64,000 nt of DNA from NCBI GenBank assembly GCA_019918135.1, contig WBZZ01005824.1, forward strand, positions 7,501 to 71,500. Direction: 5' to 3'. The stretch comes from Paulinella micropora. Its lineage: Eukaryota; Cercozoa; Imbricatea; Euglyphida; Paulinellidae. The stretch's first letter is position 1. Every line of letters starts with the position of its first letter. The notes below the pieces were generated by a model. It was not told the origin of the DNA and did not search any database. It saw only the letters and a list, made by a program, of their open reading frames with translations. This document shows, piece by piece, positions 37,628 to 48,140 of the stretch. A program made the translations under genes and the position numbers.

Positions 37628-39327
37628 TTAAAAATCAAGAAGATTTAAAAATCCGGTGAGGCATGAGAGTAATGACTTCATCTTTCGAAATCCTGTCCGT
37701 TCTGGAGTGTGCGACAAAACCTAGTAAATAGCCAAATGGATAAAGTAAAGGGTGTGAAGAGGGGGGAAGGGGTGGGGGAAAGGGGAAAGGGAGGGGGGAT
37801 GAGAAAGGAGAGAGGGGGGGGGGGGGGGGAAGAAGAAGGGAGGGGGGAGCACCCCCCCCCTCTCCTCCCCTGAAGGGGGAAAGAGAGGGGGGGGGGGGAA
37901 GGAGGGGGGGGGGGGGGTGCTACATCAGAGAGAGAGAGAGAGAGAGAGAGAGGAGGGGGCGCCCCCCTCCTTCCTTTTTCTACCAACCACCCCCCGCCAA
38001 ACAATAAACTAGAGACAAAGGAAGGGGGGGGGGCGCTTCCCCCCCCCCCCCCCCCCCGCCCCGCTCCCCTTTCTACATTTTTGGTGCCTTTTTTATCCCC
38101 AAGTTTTTTTCTTTTTATTTGGGGGGGGGAGGCGCCCGTTTCCCCTCTCATCACCCCCTCCCTTCCTTTTTTCTCCATCCCCTTCGCCCCCCCTACCCCC
38201 TTTTCCACCCAAACCTCGCCCCCCCCCCCCCGCCCCGGAGTTTTCCATTTTCGCTATTTCTTCACAGAGAGGGGGCCTGGTTAAAAGTTTTTTCTCTTTA
38301 TGGCCGGCCCGCGCGGAAAAAAGGCAATGTCCACTTTCCTACCTATCGATAAGAATTAAAAAAAACAAAGGCCCGTACCAGAAGATTATTTTTTCGTGGT
38401 TTTCAAAAGAAAATCCTTTTTAATGGTATACCTTCAACTCACCTATCTGTGTCCGAGCGCGCCCCCGTGCAGGCCGGGGGACGGCGGCTATGTTTGAGAT
38501 ACAGAACTTGAACCTTCTCTAAAAAAAACACATCTGTATCTCAAAAATAGTCGCGTAAACAAATTTAAAAAATCTTTTGTACCAAGAAAATCACATAAAT
38601 GTAGGAACAGAACGTTACAATGCAGGGCCCAGCTCCGGTGGGAAGAAGCTCAGAGGGTGAGGGTGTTGGCTGGTTCCTGTGCACTCCTGAAGGGAGAAAA
38701 AGAGAAAAGTAGTCTGGTCCCGACCTCCTTTCTCCTCCCTACTTTCTTAGGTGTCGCTGTTTCTTCCAATCCTAACAGTCGCCGTTCCCCCTCTCCATTT
38801 TCCTCTCCCTTGAAAGGGGGGGGGGGGGGGGGGGGCGTCTGTACGAAAGATTTGCCCCCGCCGGTCCTCGAGGAAACTGCAACTTCTTATTCTTTTCTGG
38901 TCTGCCCAAGGACCGGCGGGAATGGAAGGGATGATTTGTTTTTTCCACGGCCGGTCTTCTCCCTCCCGGAAAAGGGGGGGGGGGGGCCGTCTGTACAGAC
39001 GGCCCCCCCCCCCCTTCATTCCCACCAGCCTTTGAGGGGGGAGGGTAATTTGATTGTATTCTAAAGAAATTCGGAAAAAGAAAAGGAACTGTTGTTAAAA
39101 GCCGCGCCGGGCAGGTTCAGAAGAGTGGAAAGGAGGGGATTGGTGTAATGGGAGGGCCGCCATTCCCTTTTCATCAATCATACTGTTAGTAGAAAGAAAG
39201 AAGTGACAACTCCTTGTTTTTCTATCGTATTTTTTTTAAAGGAAATGCTTTGAACTGAAACCTTTTTTTGGAAAATGCTTGTCAGCATTTTTTGTTTCGA
39301 ACCAACTTAGCCTCTAAAAATTACTTT
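37628..39327. other. 1.7-kb convergent spacer with dense G/C homopolymers
   Basis: No convincing gene. Between about 37.75 and 38.25 kb and again at 38.8-39.02 kb there are many runs of 8-20 G or C (for example near 37816-37829, 38040-38057, 38818-38836), a GA dinucleotide run at about 37926-37952, and AT-rich sequence at 38.35-38.6 kb. ORFs here are made mostly of Pro and Gly and are rejected. Confidence 0.8.
39272..39291 (-). terminator. Hairpin after the CoiA-like gene
   Basis: AAAATGCT (39272-39279) and AGCATTTT (39284-39291) form a perfect 8-bp stem with a 4-nt loop, 36 bp beyond the stop of the minus-strand gene. One of several hairpins next to gene ends in this element. Confidence 0.5.
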
Positions 39328-41055
39328 TTAGACGACCTTGGCCTCCTCCTCCAGGGCCCAGACAGGTCCGGGGGCGTTTGGCGTGTACGTCAGGGTAGGG
39401 AACACGGCCGCCTCGTCGTCCGAGAGCCGCGCGGGCAGACCACCGGCCAGCAACGGGTCTTGAACGCGCGAGGGCAACACACCCAGCTTGCGCTCTAGAA
39501 AGTCGCAAACCGATCGCCCGCGTGCCGCCCCGTCGTCGTCCGAGAGCGCATGTTTCAGCCTGTTTTCCAGGTACTCCTTCGCCGCCCGCCCGCGTGCCGC
39601 CCCGTCGTCCGTGCGCGAGCGCTCTAAAAAGTCACACACAGCCTCGCCCCGAGCTGGGGTGATTTCCTGACGACGTTCGCCGTCAGCCAGTACGGCAGTG
39701 CGCTCATTGTCGCACTGTCGCTCCAGCTCTTCTTCGGCCAACTGCATTTGGAGGCGTTCTTCTTCCTGGGCTAACCGCGTCCGGTGGCATTCTTCTTCCT
39801 GGGCCAACCGCAATTTCAGCCGTTCCTCTGCCGCGCTGGCCTCTGACACGCAATACGTGCACGGCGCGTTATTTGCGCGGAGCTTGACGTCGGTCAGCGA
39901 ATAACCACTCTCCGATTTCCAGTGGAGCTTGCGCACGTCTACTTCTAGCTGAACTGGCCCGACAGACTCATAAGCTTGCCAATGCAGCGGCTCCTTATGA
40001 CTACCGACGAAGACCTCGATCGACGCCACCACCCTCTGGTTCTGGTCTAAAATTGTCACGTCGGGCAGACGGCCGGCTTCTTCCTCGGCCGTCGCCAGCT
40101 TGACATCGCGGCCCGCTACCGCTGTACAGCCCTCGAAGCGCCGCTGCCGCTGGCACTGCGGCGCTAGCCCGGAGGCGCACGCGGACCAGCGGAACGTGAT
40201 CTCGGGCAGCTTGCTCACGATCAGGTCGCGGCCCCGCGCGGCCAGCGCGGCCAGCGCGACCTTTCGCTGTTGCTCGGCCCTGGCCCTGGCCAGGGCCTGC
40301 GACTGGCGTTTCGCTTCTTCTTCGGCCTCCCTCGCCCTGAGTTTCTCTGCCACCCGGGTGGCACAAGGGGCACACGGCGCTCCAGACGTGTGTCGTTTGG
40401 TGTCCTGCAGCGCCAAGGTCGTGCCGATTTTCGGAACCTGAGTGTTGAAGTCTATTTCCAACGCTACCGCCTGCGGGAACTTGGCGTAGGCCTCCCAGTG
40501 CCGCGGCTCTTTGCGGCTGCTTACCCGTATTTCGACAAAGGCCACAACCGCCTGGTTCTGATCCAGAATTGTCACGTCGGGCCTGAGCCTAGCCTCTTCC
40601 GGGGACAAACCTACCAGTCGGCTGCTCGCGCCCAACGTTCGCTCCAGTACCACGGTGCAGCCCGCAAAGCACCGTTCGGCGCGGCAGACGAGCGCCGGGG
40701 CACAGTTGGACCACCGGAACGTGATCTCGGCCAGCTTTGCTTCAATGAACGCCTTGGCCAACAAATGCAGGAGACCCTCGCCGCCGTGGCTTCCCGTAAT
40801 GGGGCGCAGATGGAAGAAGTGCGCGCGCCTGCCATCTACACTCTCGCGCCTCGTAGACAGCGCCTGGTTGCACTGCGGGCAGTACAGCTTGGCTTGGCAG
40901 GCTTTTTTGTCCAGGGCCAATGCATCCTGGACCGTGACGAGCCGTTCGCGCTCGGCCTCTTGGGATTGCTGCCACGACGCGAGCGGCACCAGCAAGCCCT
41001 GAGTGTCCCCTAACCCCAGCTGGGCGGCCAAGTCCCTGTGCAGCGCCGCCAGCAT
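39328..41055 (-). CDS. CoiA-like nuclease-domain protein with an internal duplication
   Basis: 575 residues from the ATG at 41055. Residues about 57-85 have YCPQCNQALSTRR and HFFHLRP, the CxxC/H zinc-binding start of CoiA-like proteins. A PD-(D/E)xK-type core follows: LRPDVTILDQNQAVVAFVEI (about 187-206) with HWEAYAK. The same block recurs near 330-370 (LPDVTILDQNQRVVASIEVF, HWQAYES), and both are preceded by ITFRWS(N/A)CA. So the nuclease core is present twice, each flanked by Cys pairs (CAPC, CTYC). The C-terminal 150 residues are a coiled coil followed by short repeats around DDGAARGR and DFLER. CoiA family proteins act in DNA processing; here the role is unknown. Confidence 0.6.
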   Translation of the reverse strand: MLAALHRDLAAQLGLGDTQGLLVPLASWQQSQEAERERLVTVQDALALDKKACQAKLYCPQCNQALSTRRESVDGRRAHFFHLRPITGSHGGEGLLHLLAKAFIEAKLAEITFRWSNCAPALVCRAERCFAGCTVVLERTLGASSRLVGLSPEEARLRPDVTILDQNQAVVAFVEIRVSSRKEPRHWEAYAKFPQAVALEIDFNTQVPKIGTTLALQDTKRHTSGAPCAPCATRVAEKLRAREAEEEAKRQSQALARARAEQQRKVALAALAARGRDLIVSKLPEITFRWSACASGLAPQCQRQRRFEGCTAVAGRDVKLATAEEEAGRLPDVTILDQNQRVVASIEVFVGSHKEPLHWQAYESVGPVQLEVDVRKLHWKSESGYSLTDVKLRANNAPCTYCVSEASAAEERLKLRLAQEEECHRTRLAQEEERLQMQLAEEELERQCDNERTAVLADGERRQEITPARGEAVCDFLERSRTDDGAARGRAAKEYLENRLKHALSDDDGAARGRSVCDFLERKLGVLPSRVQDPLLAGGLPARLSDDEAAVFPTLTYTPNAPGPVWALEEEAKVV

Positions 41056-41771
41056 CAGCAGCCAGTTTTTTCTTTTTTGCAGGGGCGGGGGGCGGGGTTT
41101 GGGGTTTTTTTTTTGCGCTTTCTACCCCCCCCCCCCCCCCCCCCCTCCCGCTTCTCTCACCCCGGGCGGCACTTTTCTTTGGGGGGGAGGGGGGGCCGCC
41201 GTCTGCCCCCCCCCCCCCCCCCCTCCCACACGTATGGGGAGAAGGATTTTCGACACCCTCTGTCTTTTTTCTCTGCTCGTCGTCCGTCCGGGGGGGGGGG
41301 GGGGGGGGCGACAGTCAAGGGCTCGCACTTTCCCCTCCCTCCCCCCTTTGGACCAAACGCGTCTCTGCTTCTGGGAACTAAAAAAAAATTGAAAATGCCT
41401 TGGTTTCGCCCTCGTTCACCCAAGCCTCGCAATGTTGGCCATTGGCTACACCACTTTTTTGTTTTGAGCCTGCTATTTTTTTCTCTCTCCCACCTTTCTC
41501 CCCCACCTTCCTACCGCCGGCACCACCCCCGACCCCTCTCCACGTCTCGCTGTTTTTTTTTGGGGGGGGGCCAAATTACAACAGTCGCGGCCCCCCCCCC
41601 CCCCCTTCCTTTTCCCCCTATTTTCTTCCCTTTTTTTAATTGCGCGGAGGGGGGGGGGGGGGGCCGCCGTGGGAAAAAATCCCCTCCCCCCCCCCCGGTT
41701 GAAAAAAGGGAAATTTGACTGTGAGATTGACAACAATTTTGGAAGCTGTAGCAAAACTATCGGACCGCGGC
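41056..41771. other. Divergent spacer filled with G/C homopolymers
   Basis: About 700 bp between divergent genes. Poly-C at about 41126-41147 and 41208-41222, poly-G at about 41289-41308, and further runs at 41560-41700. No gene seen. Any promoter must lie within or beside these tracts. Confidence 0.75.
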
Positions 41772-43112
41772 ATGGACTCCAAAAGTAGCGGGTGTGCCTA
41801 TCGTGGCTGTGACGGATCAAGTGCGAAACGAGCAAACTCGCTTCCAGCGAGTTGTACGCGATGCTACGCGGCGGCCTACTGCGGACGCAAGTGCCAGCTC
41901 GCTGATTGGAAGGCGGGACACAATCGGGCGTGCAAGCGCAGCCCACTAGCTGACGTGGCGCAATCCCCGAGCCCTAGCGTAGTAGTGTGGCTTGCGTCAC
42001 ACGTCCAGAGCAAGAAAAGTGTGCATCTTTTGGGGCTGTGCCTGCAATCCTTTTGGTCGACCCTGCCCTCAACCGCCGAGGTCGAGCGACGTGGCTGGTG
42101 CTGGCTTAGCCTGTCAGCCGCAACATTTGAGTTGAGGGCGAGGGTGGAGGCGCTGCTAATGTCTCGACAGTGTGAAGACAATTGTCATTTGCGTTGGTTT
42201 TGGCACGACAGCAGACTTTCTCAGCTAGAGCACTTTGCCTTCCTGCGCGCGTTGACGCTGCGTACTCAGGCTCACGACCTGCGGCTGCAGTGGGTCTTAA
42301 CGACAGACGACGACGATCTCTGGCATTACGGACGCTATGACATCTACTACCAGAACCTGTTGGAGGCGGCCAAGGCCCCGCCAGGCCCGCGAGACCAATA
42401 TGTCTCGCTCTGTGCCCCGCACTTTGTCTTGCCGTTGACAACAGCGCTCAAAGATTCCGTAGCAAAGCAAGAGGATGTGGACGGCGCGCTGGCTCGCAAC
42501 CAACTCAAAGTATTTACTATAGATAAGGGTGTAGATGGGATGGCCTGGCGGAACGAGTTGTGGTCCTACTTGGTGCCATTCCGTGTTCTGAACGAATATT
42601 TTGCGCAGCAGCGGCAGACCGCTCTTTTGCGGCATCCATTAGCCGACGTGGACCTGCGCTCGTTTATAACGTCGCGCCCGGGGTATGGAAGAGATGTTGA
42701 GGGCAAGACTGCTATACTGCAGATCCCACTAGAACGCAGCTGGTGCTACTTTTACCGCCAATTACCAGACTCGTTCAAGCTCTGGGAGGTACAGCTCTGG
42801 CCCGACGAAAACGCGCGCCGGTTACGTTACGAACGCCTCCTACACACGGCGGGTTGGGATATCGAACCAGGTCAGCCTGTCAGCGTGTGGTTGTGGACTA
42901 AGCAAACGGTAACTATTCTCTGGATGAACTACCGCTGGTACGGGCAGGGCGCAGAGTTGAGCTCCAGTGTACTAGAGGGAGTTATGAAATCGTGTCGCCC
43001 GCGCGTAGAGAGAGAATCCGCGGTCGGCAGGGTGTTTGCGGAGATGGTTGGGGAGATGCTCCGCTTGCTCGAAGAGCAGCTGGCCAGCGCGACCTCGGCT
43101 GCCCAAAAATAG
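41772..43112 (+). CDS. MYND-type zinc-finger protein
   Basis: 446 residues from the ATG at 41772 (the reading frame extends upstream without an ATG). Residues about 8-53 form a MYND finger: C-x4-C..., CTRCYAAAYCGRKCQLADW, then H and C (HNRACKR). MYND fingers bind proline-rich partners and are found in SMYD methyltransferases and others. The remaining 390 residues look globular (WFWHDSRLSQLEHFAFLRAL, LWTKQTVTILWMNYRWYG) but match no family I know; no SET motif is visible. Eukaryotic in flavour, so it may be a captured host gene. Confidence 0.65.
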   Translation: MDSKSSGCAYRGCDGSSAKRANSLPASCTRCYAAAYCGRKCQLADWKAGHNRACKRSPLADVAQSPSPSVVVWLASHVQSKKSVHLLGLCLQSFWSTLPSTAEVERRGWCWLSLSAATFELRARVEALLMSRQCEDNCHLRWFWHDSRLSQLEHFAFLRALTLRTQAHDLRLQWVLTTDDDDLWHYGRYDIYYQNLLEAAKAPPGPRDQYVSLCAPHFVLPLTTALKDSVAKQEDVDGALARNQLKVFTIDKGVDGMAWRNELWSYLVPFRVLNEYFAQQRQTALLRHPLADVDLRSFITSRPGYGRDVEGKTAILQIPLERSWCYFYRQLPDSFKLWEVQLWPDENARRLRYERLLHTAGWDIEPGQPVSVWLWTKQTVTILWMNYRWYGQGAELSSSVLEGVMKSCRPRVERESAVGRVFAEMVGEMLRLLEEQLASATSAAQK

Positions 43113-43146
43113 AGGGGGTGCCTCCCTCCAACCCTCCCACCACATC

Positions 43147-43164
43147 CCCCCGGATATTCGGGGG
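43147..43164. terminator. Hairpin in the convergent gap
   Basis: CCCCCG (43147-43152) pairs with CGGGGG (43159-43164) across a 6-nt loop, 35 bp after the MYND gene stop and between two convergent genes. Confidence 0.45.
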
Positions 43165-43287
43165 TTTAAGAGATTACTTTGTTGTTTTCTACAAACAAAA
43201 AATCCTTTTTAATGTGTGTCACGGCCGTCCTTGGCCTCCCCCCTCCCCCCCTCTCCCCACCTCTTCTCCGCGGTTCTTCCAGACAAG

Positions 43288-44082
43288 TCAGTTGAGGTAG
43301 AATAGTTCGTCCGTAGCCTGGCTCAGCCACAGCGCAGTGCTATCGCCTTGGTTCCAGAGGTCGATCAAAACAAACAAGCACACTAACCCCGGCACTAGCG
43401 AAACCCACAACCAGACACACGAACAATTCAGAACATCTTCCCAGAACCGGCTCATGGAGTAGGAGCAACCGTAACCGAGCAGCAGAAAGAGGCTCAAGCA
43501 CAGGAGCACGAGGGCGCTGATGCCTAGCCTGGGAATGGCAGGGTAGTGTCGCGTGCAGACGATCGCGGGTGTGAATTCTAGCGTGCAGCCACCAGCGTAA
43601 GAGTCCGCACAGACCGCGTACACGCTGAGATTGAGGTTAGCGTTGGTACTTGCTTTCGCCCAGACCCGTGCCCTGGCCTCTCGCAGGCGGAATTGCTTGT
43701 TCGTGTCGTCCTTCGCGTGCGCCGGGGTGATGTGTGTCAGGGTTTTGGTAGAGTACACTGGGTGTGACGCTTCAAAGTAGAACTTGAAGTTGTGTGCGGC
43801 GTACCTGGGGTACAGCGTATAAACATTAAACACCTTGACAAACTGGCAGTCTGGTAGCTGTACGAACGGCTGGACCGAAAGTAAGTGAACTGCGCCTTTT
43901 CCGTACGGAACCTCCGCGTGGTGCGTGGGGGCATGATCCGACAGGAACAAGGCCACCTCTTTTCTGTACTTACGCATCATGAACCGGGGCACGGAAATAT
44001 TGCTGACGGGTGGAGCGGGCAGTGATCGGGCCAGGGCCGAAAGAAGCAACAACAGCAGGAGTGGTTCTGTCATAAGCATCAT
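43288..44082 (-). CDS. Membrane glycoprotein-like protein with signal peptide
   Basis: 264 residues, starting at the ATG at 44082. MMLMTEPLLLLLLLSALARS is a typical signal peptide. The ectodomain, about residues 21-185, has NIS and NLS sequons and several Cys. Two transmembrane segments follow (LGISALVLLCLSLFLLLGYG and VWLWVSLVPGLVCLFVLIDL). No family recognised. In a virus-like element this would suit an envelope or entry protein, but that is inference. Confidence 0.55.
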   Translation of the reverse strand: MMLMTEPLLLLLLLSALARSLPAPPVSNISVPRFMMRKYRKEVALFLSDHAPTHHAEVPYGKGAVHLLSVQPFVQLPDCQFVKVFNVYTLYPRYAAHNFKFYFEASHPVYSTKTLTHITPAHAKDDTNKQFRLREARARVWAKASTNANLNLSVYAVCADSYAGGCTLEFTPAIVCTRHYPAIPRLGISALVLLCLSLFLLLGYGCSYSMSRFWEDVLNCSCVWLWVSLVPGLVCLFVLIDLWNQGDSTALWLSQATDELFYLN

Positions 44083-44418
44083 TTTTTTTTCAAGGTGTTT
44101 TCTGCCTGCCTTGCATTCTTTCTTTTTTAAAAACCTGCTGGTGCTAGTCGCTCGGCCAAAAATTAGGCGTCCATCCCCCCCCCCCTCGTTCTCACACCCC
44201 CCCGCCTTCCCTCTCTCCCACGCCCCTTTCAGTTTCGCTCTTTCTTCACAGCGAGTGTGCAGGCGGGGGGGGGGCGCCATCTGTCCTGTCCTCCCACCCC
44301 CCCCCCAATTCTCCACGTTCATACAATGACAAAAGAAATGACGGGAGGGGGGGGGGCGGTTGCAACCGCAGTCGTTCGTTCATACGAATTTAATAAAAAC
44401 AAAGCGACTCCAAAAAAA
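44083..44418. other. Divergent spacer with C and G tracts
   Basis: 336 bp with poly-C near 44176-44185 and 44296-44307 and poly-G near 44264-44272 and 44346-44354. Just before the next start lies the AT-rich GAATTTAATAAAAACAAAG, a possible promoter. No gene seen. Confidence 0.65.
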
Positions 44419-45036
44419 ATGCAGAACAGCCATAGTCGAGGCAGTCCGCGTGCTGTAAGCGACAGTGAACAAATCTACGTGGTGTTTGCTGATAACGATA
44501 GCGACGGCCAATTGGCCCAATGTATCCTGCGCCACGATCGTTGCACCAAGCTGCTGAAAGCGAACGAAGAAATCGTGAAGAAGACCGTTGAAAGTCCACC
44601 TCCCCGAAGGTTGCCCGCAATCAATGTCCTGCCACTCTTGTTTACAGATCGGAACCAGGAGGGCGACATTGAATGGATGAGGTCACAAGACGAGTACAAG
44701 TCGTATTTGTATGTAGTAGTCCCTGACAATCCCCAAATTTCAGTCGGTCCAGTCTTTTTCACAAGATTACGTAACAAGCCCGACTGTGTGCCGATCAAGT
44801 ACAAATACACTAGCGAACGCACTCGAAGCGAGCAACCTATGACAGACGCCCTGACCGAAATTGAGGCCAGATTGAGGGCAAACGGACAGTACACCACTGT
44901 GTGCTATCCCGCGGATAAATCAAGCAATCTATATGCACAGAGGGTTGATATCCCGTCGGGAGACACACGCGAATTCCCACGAAGATTACAGGCACTTGCC
45001 CGAAAAATCAACGCTGAGCGTGGATATTCCCGTTGA
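44419..45036 (+). CDS. Unknown 205-residue protein
   Basis: ATG at 44419, preferred over an in-frame upstream extension through the spacer. The product has alternating strands (IYVVFADNDSDGQLAQCIL, SYLYVVVPDNPQISVGPVFF) and ends with a basic helix (RRLQALARKINAERG). No motif recognised. The 200-bp gap after it is AT-rich with several A runs. Confidence 0.5.
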   Translation: MQNSHSRGSPRAVSDSEQIYVVFADNDSDGQLAQCILRHDRCTKLLKANEEIVKKTVESPPPRRLPAINVLPLLFTDRNQEGDIEWMRSQDEYKSYLYVVVPDNPQISVGPVFFTRLRNKPDCVPIKYKYTSERTRSEQPMTDALTEIEARLRANGQYTTVCYPADKSSNLYAQRVDIPSGDTREFPRRLQALARKINAERGYSR

Positions 45037-45235
45037 AAATCGCCGGCGTGTCCAGGAGCCGTTTTTGATACAAAAAAGATTACCAGGCTTCTTTTTGTTT
45101 TGTGGCCACAAACAGATGAGCGTAATTTTTTCTTTCTTGTAATAAAAAAAACTGTGCGCAGTCGAAAAAAAACAAGGGAGGGAAAAAAATTTTCTTTGCG
45201 TCCGGCCCAAAAAAAGAATATCTCTCTCGCACTGT

Positions 45236-46128
45236 TCAAAGCCCCAGTGCGCTGCTTTTTCTCGGGCCCTTGGCCGCATCAGTTCGGTGCTTCTTTGCTG
45301 TAAGTCGCGGCAGTCTGTACGAAAAGCTCTCGCCTCCCGCCAACATCGACCGCAGCGTCCCCGCCACGGCCAAAGGTCGGGGCAAGCTCAGCGCGGGGCT
45401 AGCACTGTCAGCTACAGCCACGTGCACGCACACGCGTGTCCACATCTGGTTGCGCCACGTGTTTCGTCCACACTTGTATAAGACCTGCAGCAGCACGTCG
45501 CCAACCCCACCCTCTGACAAATTCGGTGGCACGTAGACTCCCTTTGTTTCTATTTCGGTCTGGTCGTTGCCCGTGCAGGACATAGACATCAAAGTTCAAA
45601 TGTCGTCTGGTTCGCTCAGACGTCTGCGCCTCTCCTAAAGCCTCCTCCAAGGCTGTTGCCACTTTACGTACGGGGACCTCCCTCAACGACACCTGAAAAT
45701 CACTGGGCAGCGACAAGCGAACGCAGCCGTAGCGGCTCAAGGTCACGAGCTGGTGGTGGAAGTCGTCCAGCTCTGGGCCTGGCTCGGCAAACGAGAGCCA
45801 GGCCCATAGTGGCAGGACTGTCCGAGGTGTAGCCCGAGAAGCGGACTTTGTACGCGATCTGCAGCAGGACGCGACCCGCTTCGTCCGCGTTCAGACGTAT
45901 CGCTTTGTGCATCTCCCGACTGCTGTAGTACGGAGCGCCGACAAAAGTGCAGTGGTCCCCGTAGGCACCGATCCAATCAGCGGTCTCGTCCTGGCGGGAA
46001 CGTGTTTGGCACAGGTACAGTTTTTTAACCGGGGAGCCCTGCGGTTGTCGTGCTGCCGCTACACTCTCGTCAAACTGGGCGGGCCGGACCGGCTCGAGCA
46101 CCACGAAAAGCGCCTGCCGTCCGCTCAT
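45236..46128 (-). pseudogene. Unknown protein, broken
   Basis: A minus-strand coding region from the ATG at 46128. The N-terminal part has KKLYLCQTRS, GAYGDHCTFVGAPYYSS and VLLQIAYKVRFSGY; further on, DVLLQVLYKCGRNTW recalls the first block, so the protein may contain two copies of one fold. It appears broken about once or twice. No family recognised. It diverges from the F-box/LRR gene. Confidence 0.4.
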
Positions 46129-46402
46129 CGATACTATCTTTTTTTTTTTCTTCTTTTTCCCCCGTCTCTGGGACTTTTTTTTTCTCTCGGCTTGTCAGCT
46201 CAAGGGGGGGGGGGGGGGCGGGCCGGAGACGAGCGAACTGGAAGGGGGGGGGGGGGCCAGAGCAAGGAAAAAAACAAGCTCCGCCTGTTTCGGGGGGGGG
46301 GGTGGCCTCCTTTTTCTCCCTCTCTTTGGCCACCCAAAAAAAGGGGGAGGGAGAGGGGAGGTGGGGAGAGGACTCGTAAGTTGGTAGAAAGCAAAGAAAG
46401 CT
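46129..46402. other. Divergent spacer with G tracts
   Basis: 274 bp with poly-G near 46205-46217, 46242-46254 and 46294-46302, T-rich sequence near 46139-46150 and purine-rich sequence close to the F-box/LRR start. No gene seen. Confidence 0.65.
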
Positions 46403-47681
46403 ATGTCGGAACACTCGCAAGCCGCCAAGCGCCAGAAGATTGAGTCAGAAACCCAAGGTTGGCCAACCCACGCAGTTTCGTGGCTGTTTCTTTTGCCTCT
46501 AGACGTTTGGCCGTTGGTCAGGGACCTGGGGGGTGCCGAGGAAGCTAGCAGCTGGGCCCTCGTGTGCACGCACTTCCAGGCGGTTGTCAGGACGCCCGAA
46601 TTCTGGGCGCACTTTGAGCGCGAGCTCAGGGTAGAGCTCGAACCGCACCGAAAGATCTTATTGCTACTTGCCCCGGTTTGCCAGACCTCTGGCACGCCGC
46701 TGCACAGCCTGACCATCGCTGGTCTTTCGGAAGCGGGCCAACAGAAACTAGTGCCGCTGGTCACCTCGATCAAAGCCAGAGAGTTGACACTCAGGGGCCC
46801 CATGTCGCCCCAGATTCTGCGGGCCTTCGCTGCTATTCAGGGCCTGGCCCTCATCGAAAACAAACACACGGCTGCGTGTCTGGAGCAACTGCTGCAGAAC
46901 TGTGGCTCGCTGACCTCGCTGCGCCTCGAAGGCAGCGGCCTCACTGCCAACGATTTCGCTAGGATCTTGCCCAGCTTTACGGGGCTGGTGCGCCTGGGCC
47001 TGACGTGCTGCGCAAACGTCACGGATCCGGCGCTGCAGACGCTACGCAAATTGCACCTGCGGGCGTTGGACTTAGAAGACTGTCGCAGCATCACCGGGAC
47101 TGGACTCCGGGATCTACCAATAGAGGAGCTAAACCTGCGCAGACAACGATATTTCGTTAATCTGTCAGGGATCCAAGAGGCTTTCCCCACGCTCAACCGT
47201 CTCAACCGCCTGAGCCTTTACGGTTTGCGAGAGTCTGCGCTAGGACTCCTAACGCAAATAACCACCTTGCGCCACTTGGACCTACTAGAATGCCACTCCC
47301 TCCGAGGCACACATCTGCCCGTACTAAACGCACTCGAGCTCGAAACCCTAAGGTTTACCCTTACCGACTGCCCCTCCCGCAAAACTGCAGCTTAAAAAGT
47401 GCCACGCCATCCACGACCTTAGTGTTCTACGCGCCTTTCCTGTTCTTTCCGCCCTAACTCTCGCTGAATGCAACGGCGTACACAGTGTAGCCGGGCTGCA
47501 GAACTGTGGCTCGCTGCAGGAAATCGAATTATTTTGGTGCAAGGGCATAACTACCATTGCAGCCTTGCAAGAATGTCAGGCGCTGCGCAAACTGGGCCTG
47601 TGGTTTATGAACCAGATCCCAGCGGCGGAGGTACAAGACTTTCGGCAAGCAAGGCCGCAGGTAGAGGTAGAATTTTGTTGA
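46403..47681 (+). pseudogene. F-box and leucine-rich-repeat protein
   Basis: From the ATG at 46403. Residues about 22-60 (LPLDVWPLVRDLG...WALVCTHFQAVVRTPEFW) fit an F-box (LP.e....i...L......L..vc..w). About eight LRRs follow, e.g. LRLEGSGLTANDFARIL, LGLTCCANVTDPALQTL, LDLEDCRSITGTGLRDL, of the cysteine-containing type seen in FBXL proteins. LRR coding continues to about 47681. F-box proteins are substrate adaptors of SCF ubiquitin ligases, so a viral copy could redirect host protein turnover. The gene is likely host-derived and appears broken once. Confidence 0.7.
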
Positions 47682-47704
47682 AGCACGTCGTGCCGCTCAG
47701 ATCT

Positions 47705-47750
47705 ACGTAATAACGGTCCTGCCTGAATTCACCCAGGACCGTTATTACGT
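47705..47750 (+). terminator. Strong hairpin after the F-box/LRR gene
   Basis: ACGTAATAACGGTCCT (47705-47720) and its exact reverse complement (47735-47750) form a 16-bp perfect stem with a 14-nt loop, 24 bp after the end of LRR coding. It is the longest perfect inverted repeat I found in the element. In mimiviruses hairpins of this kind define transcript 3' ends. Confidence 0.65.
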
Positions 47751-48140
47751 CGAAAGAAACGAGTCCGTCGAAGCCAAACGCGCAGCTCACGCACCACAAA
47801 AAAAAAACGAACGAGCAACGACCCCCCCCCCCCCTAAAAAAACGCAAGGCCCAAGACAGTACTACCGGAAAGTTGGGGGGGGGGGGCCGCCCCCCCCCCG
47901 CCTATTTTGTGCCACAGGCCCCCCCCCCCCCCACACACCCACCCACCCCAAGAAGTATGTTTTGGGCGGGAGGAGGGCGGGAGCGGAAAGGGTAGGGGAA
48001 GAAAATCGTTCTTGCAGTTATCGAGTTGTTTAATTTTTTTGGGGGGAGATATCTACATATAAAAATTACGAGCTCACGGGGGGATTAATAATTCAAGCAT
48101 TCTCTTTGGTTGGCCCGTGCTTGCAAAAAAAAGCAGGGGG
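47751..48140. other. Spacer with C and G tracts
   Basis: 390 bp with poly-C at about 47821-47834 and 47917-47930 and poly-G at 47875-47886, then an AT-rich part (48025-48070) before the next gene. No gene seen. Confidence 0.65.

Noticed and set aside
37678-39064. Proline- and glycine-rich ORFs in the large spacer
   Set aside because: They arise from G/C homopolymers, exist on both strands and have no conserved composition.
41003-41946. ORFs over the divergent spacer before the MYND gene
   Set aside because: Homopolymer-driven frames overlapping on both strands; no motif.
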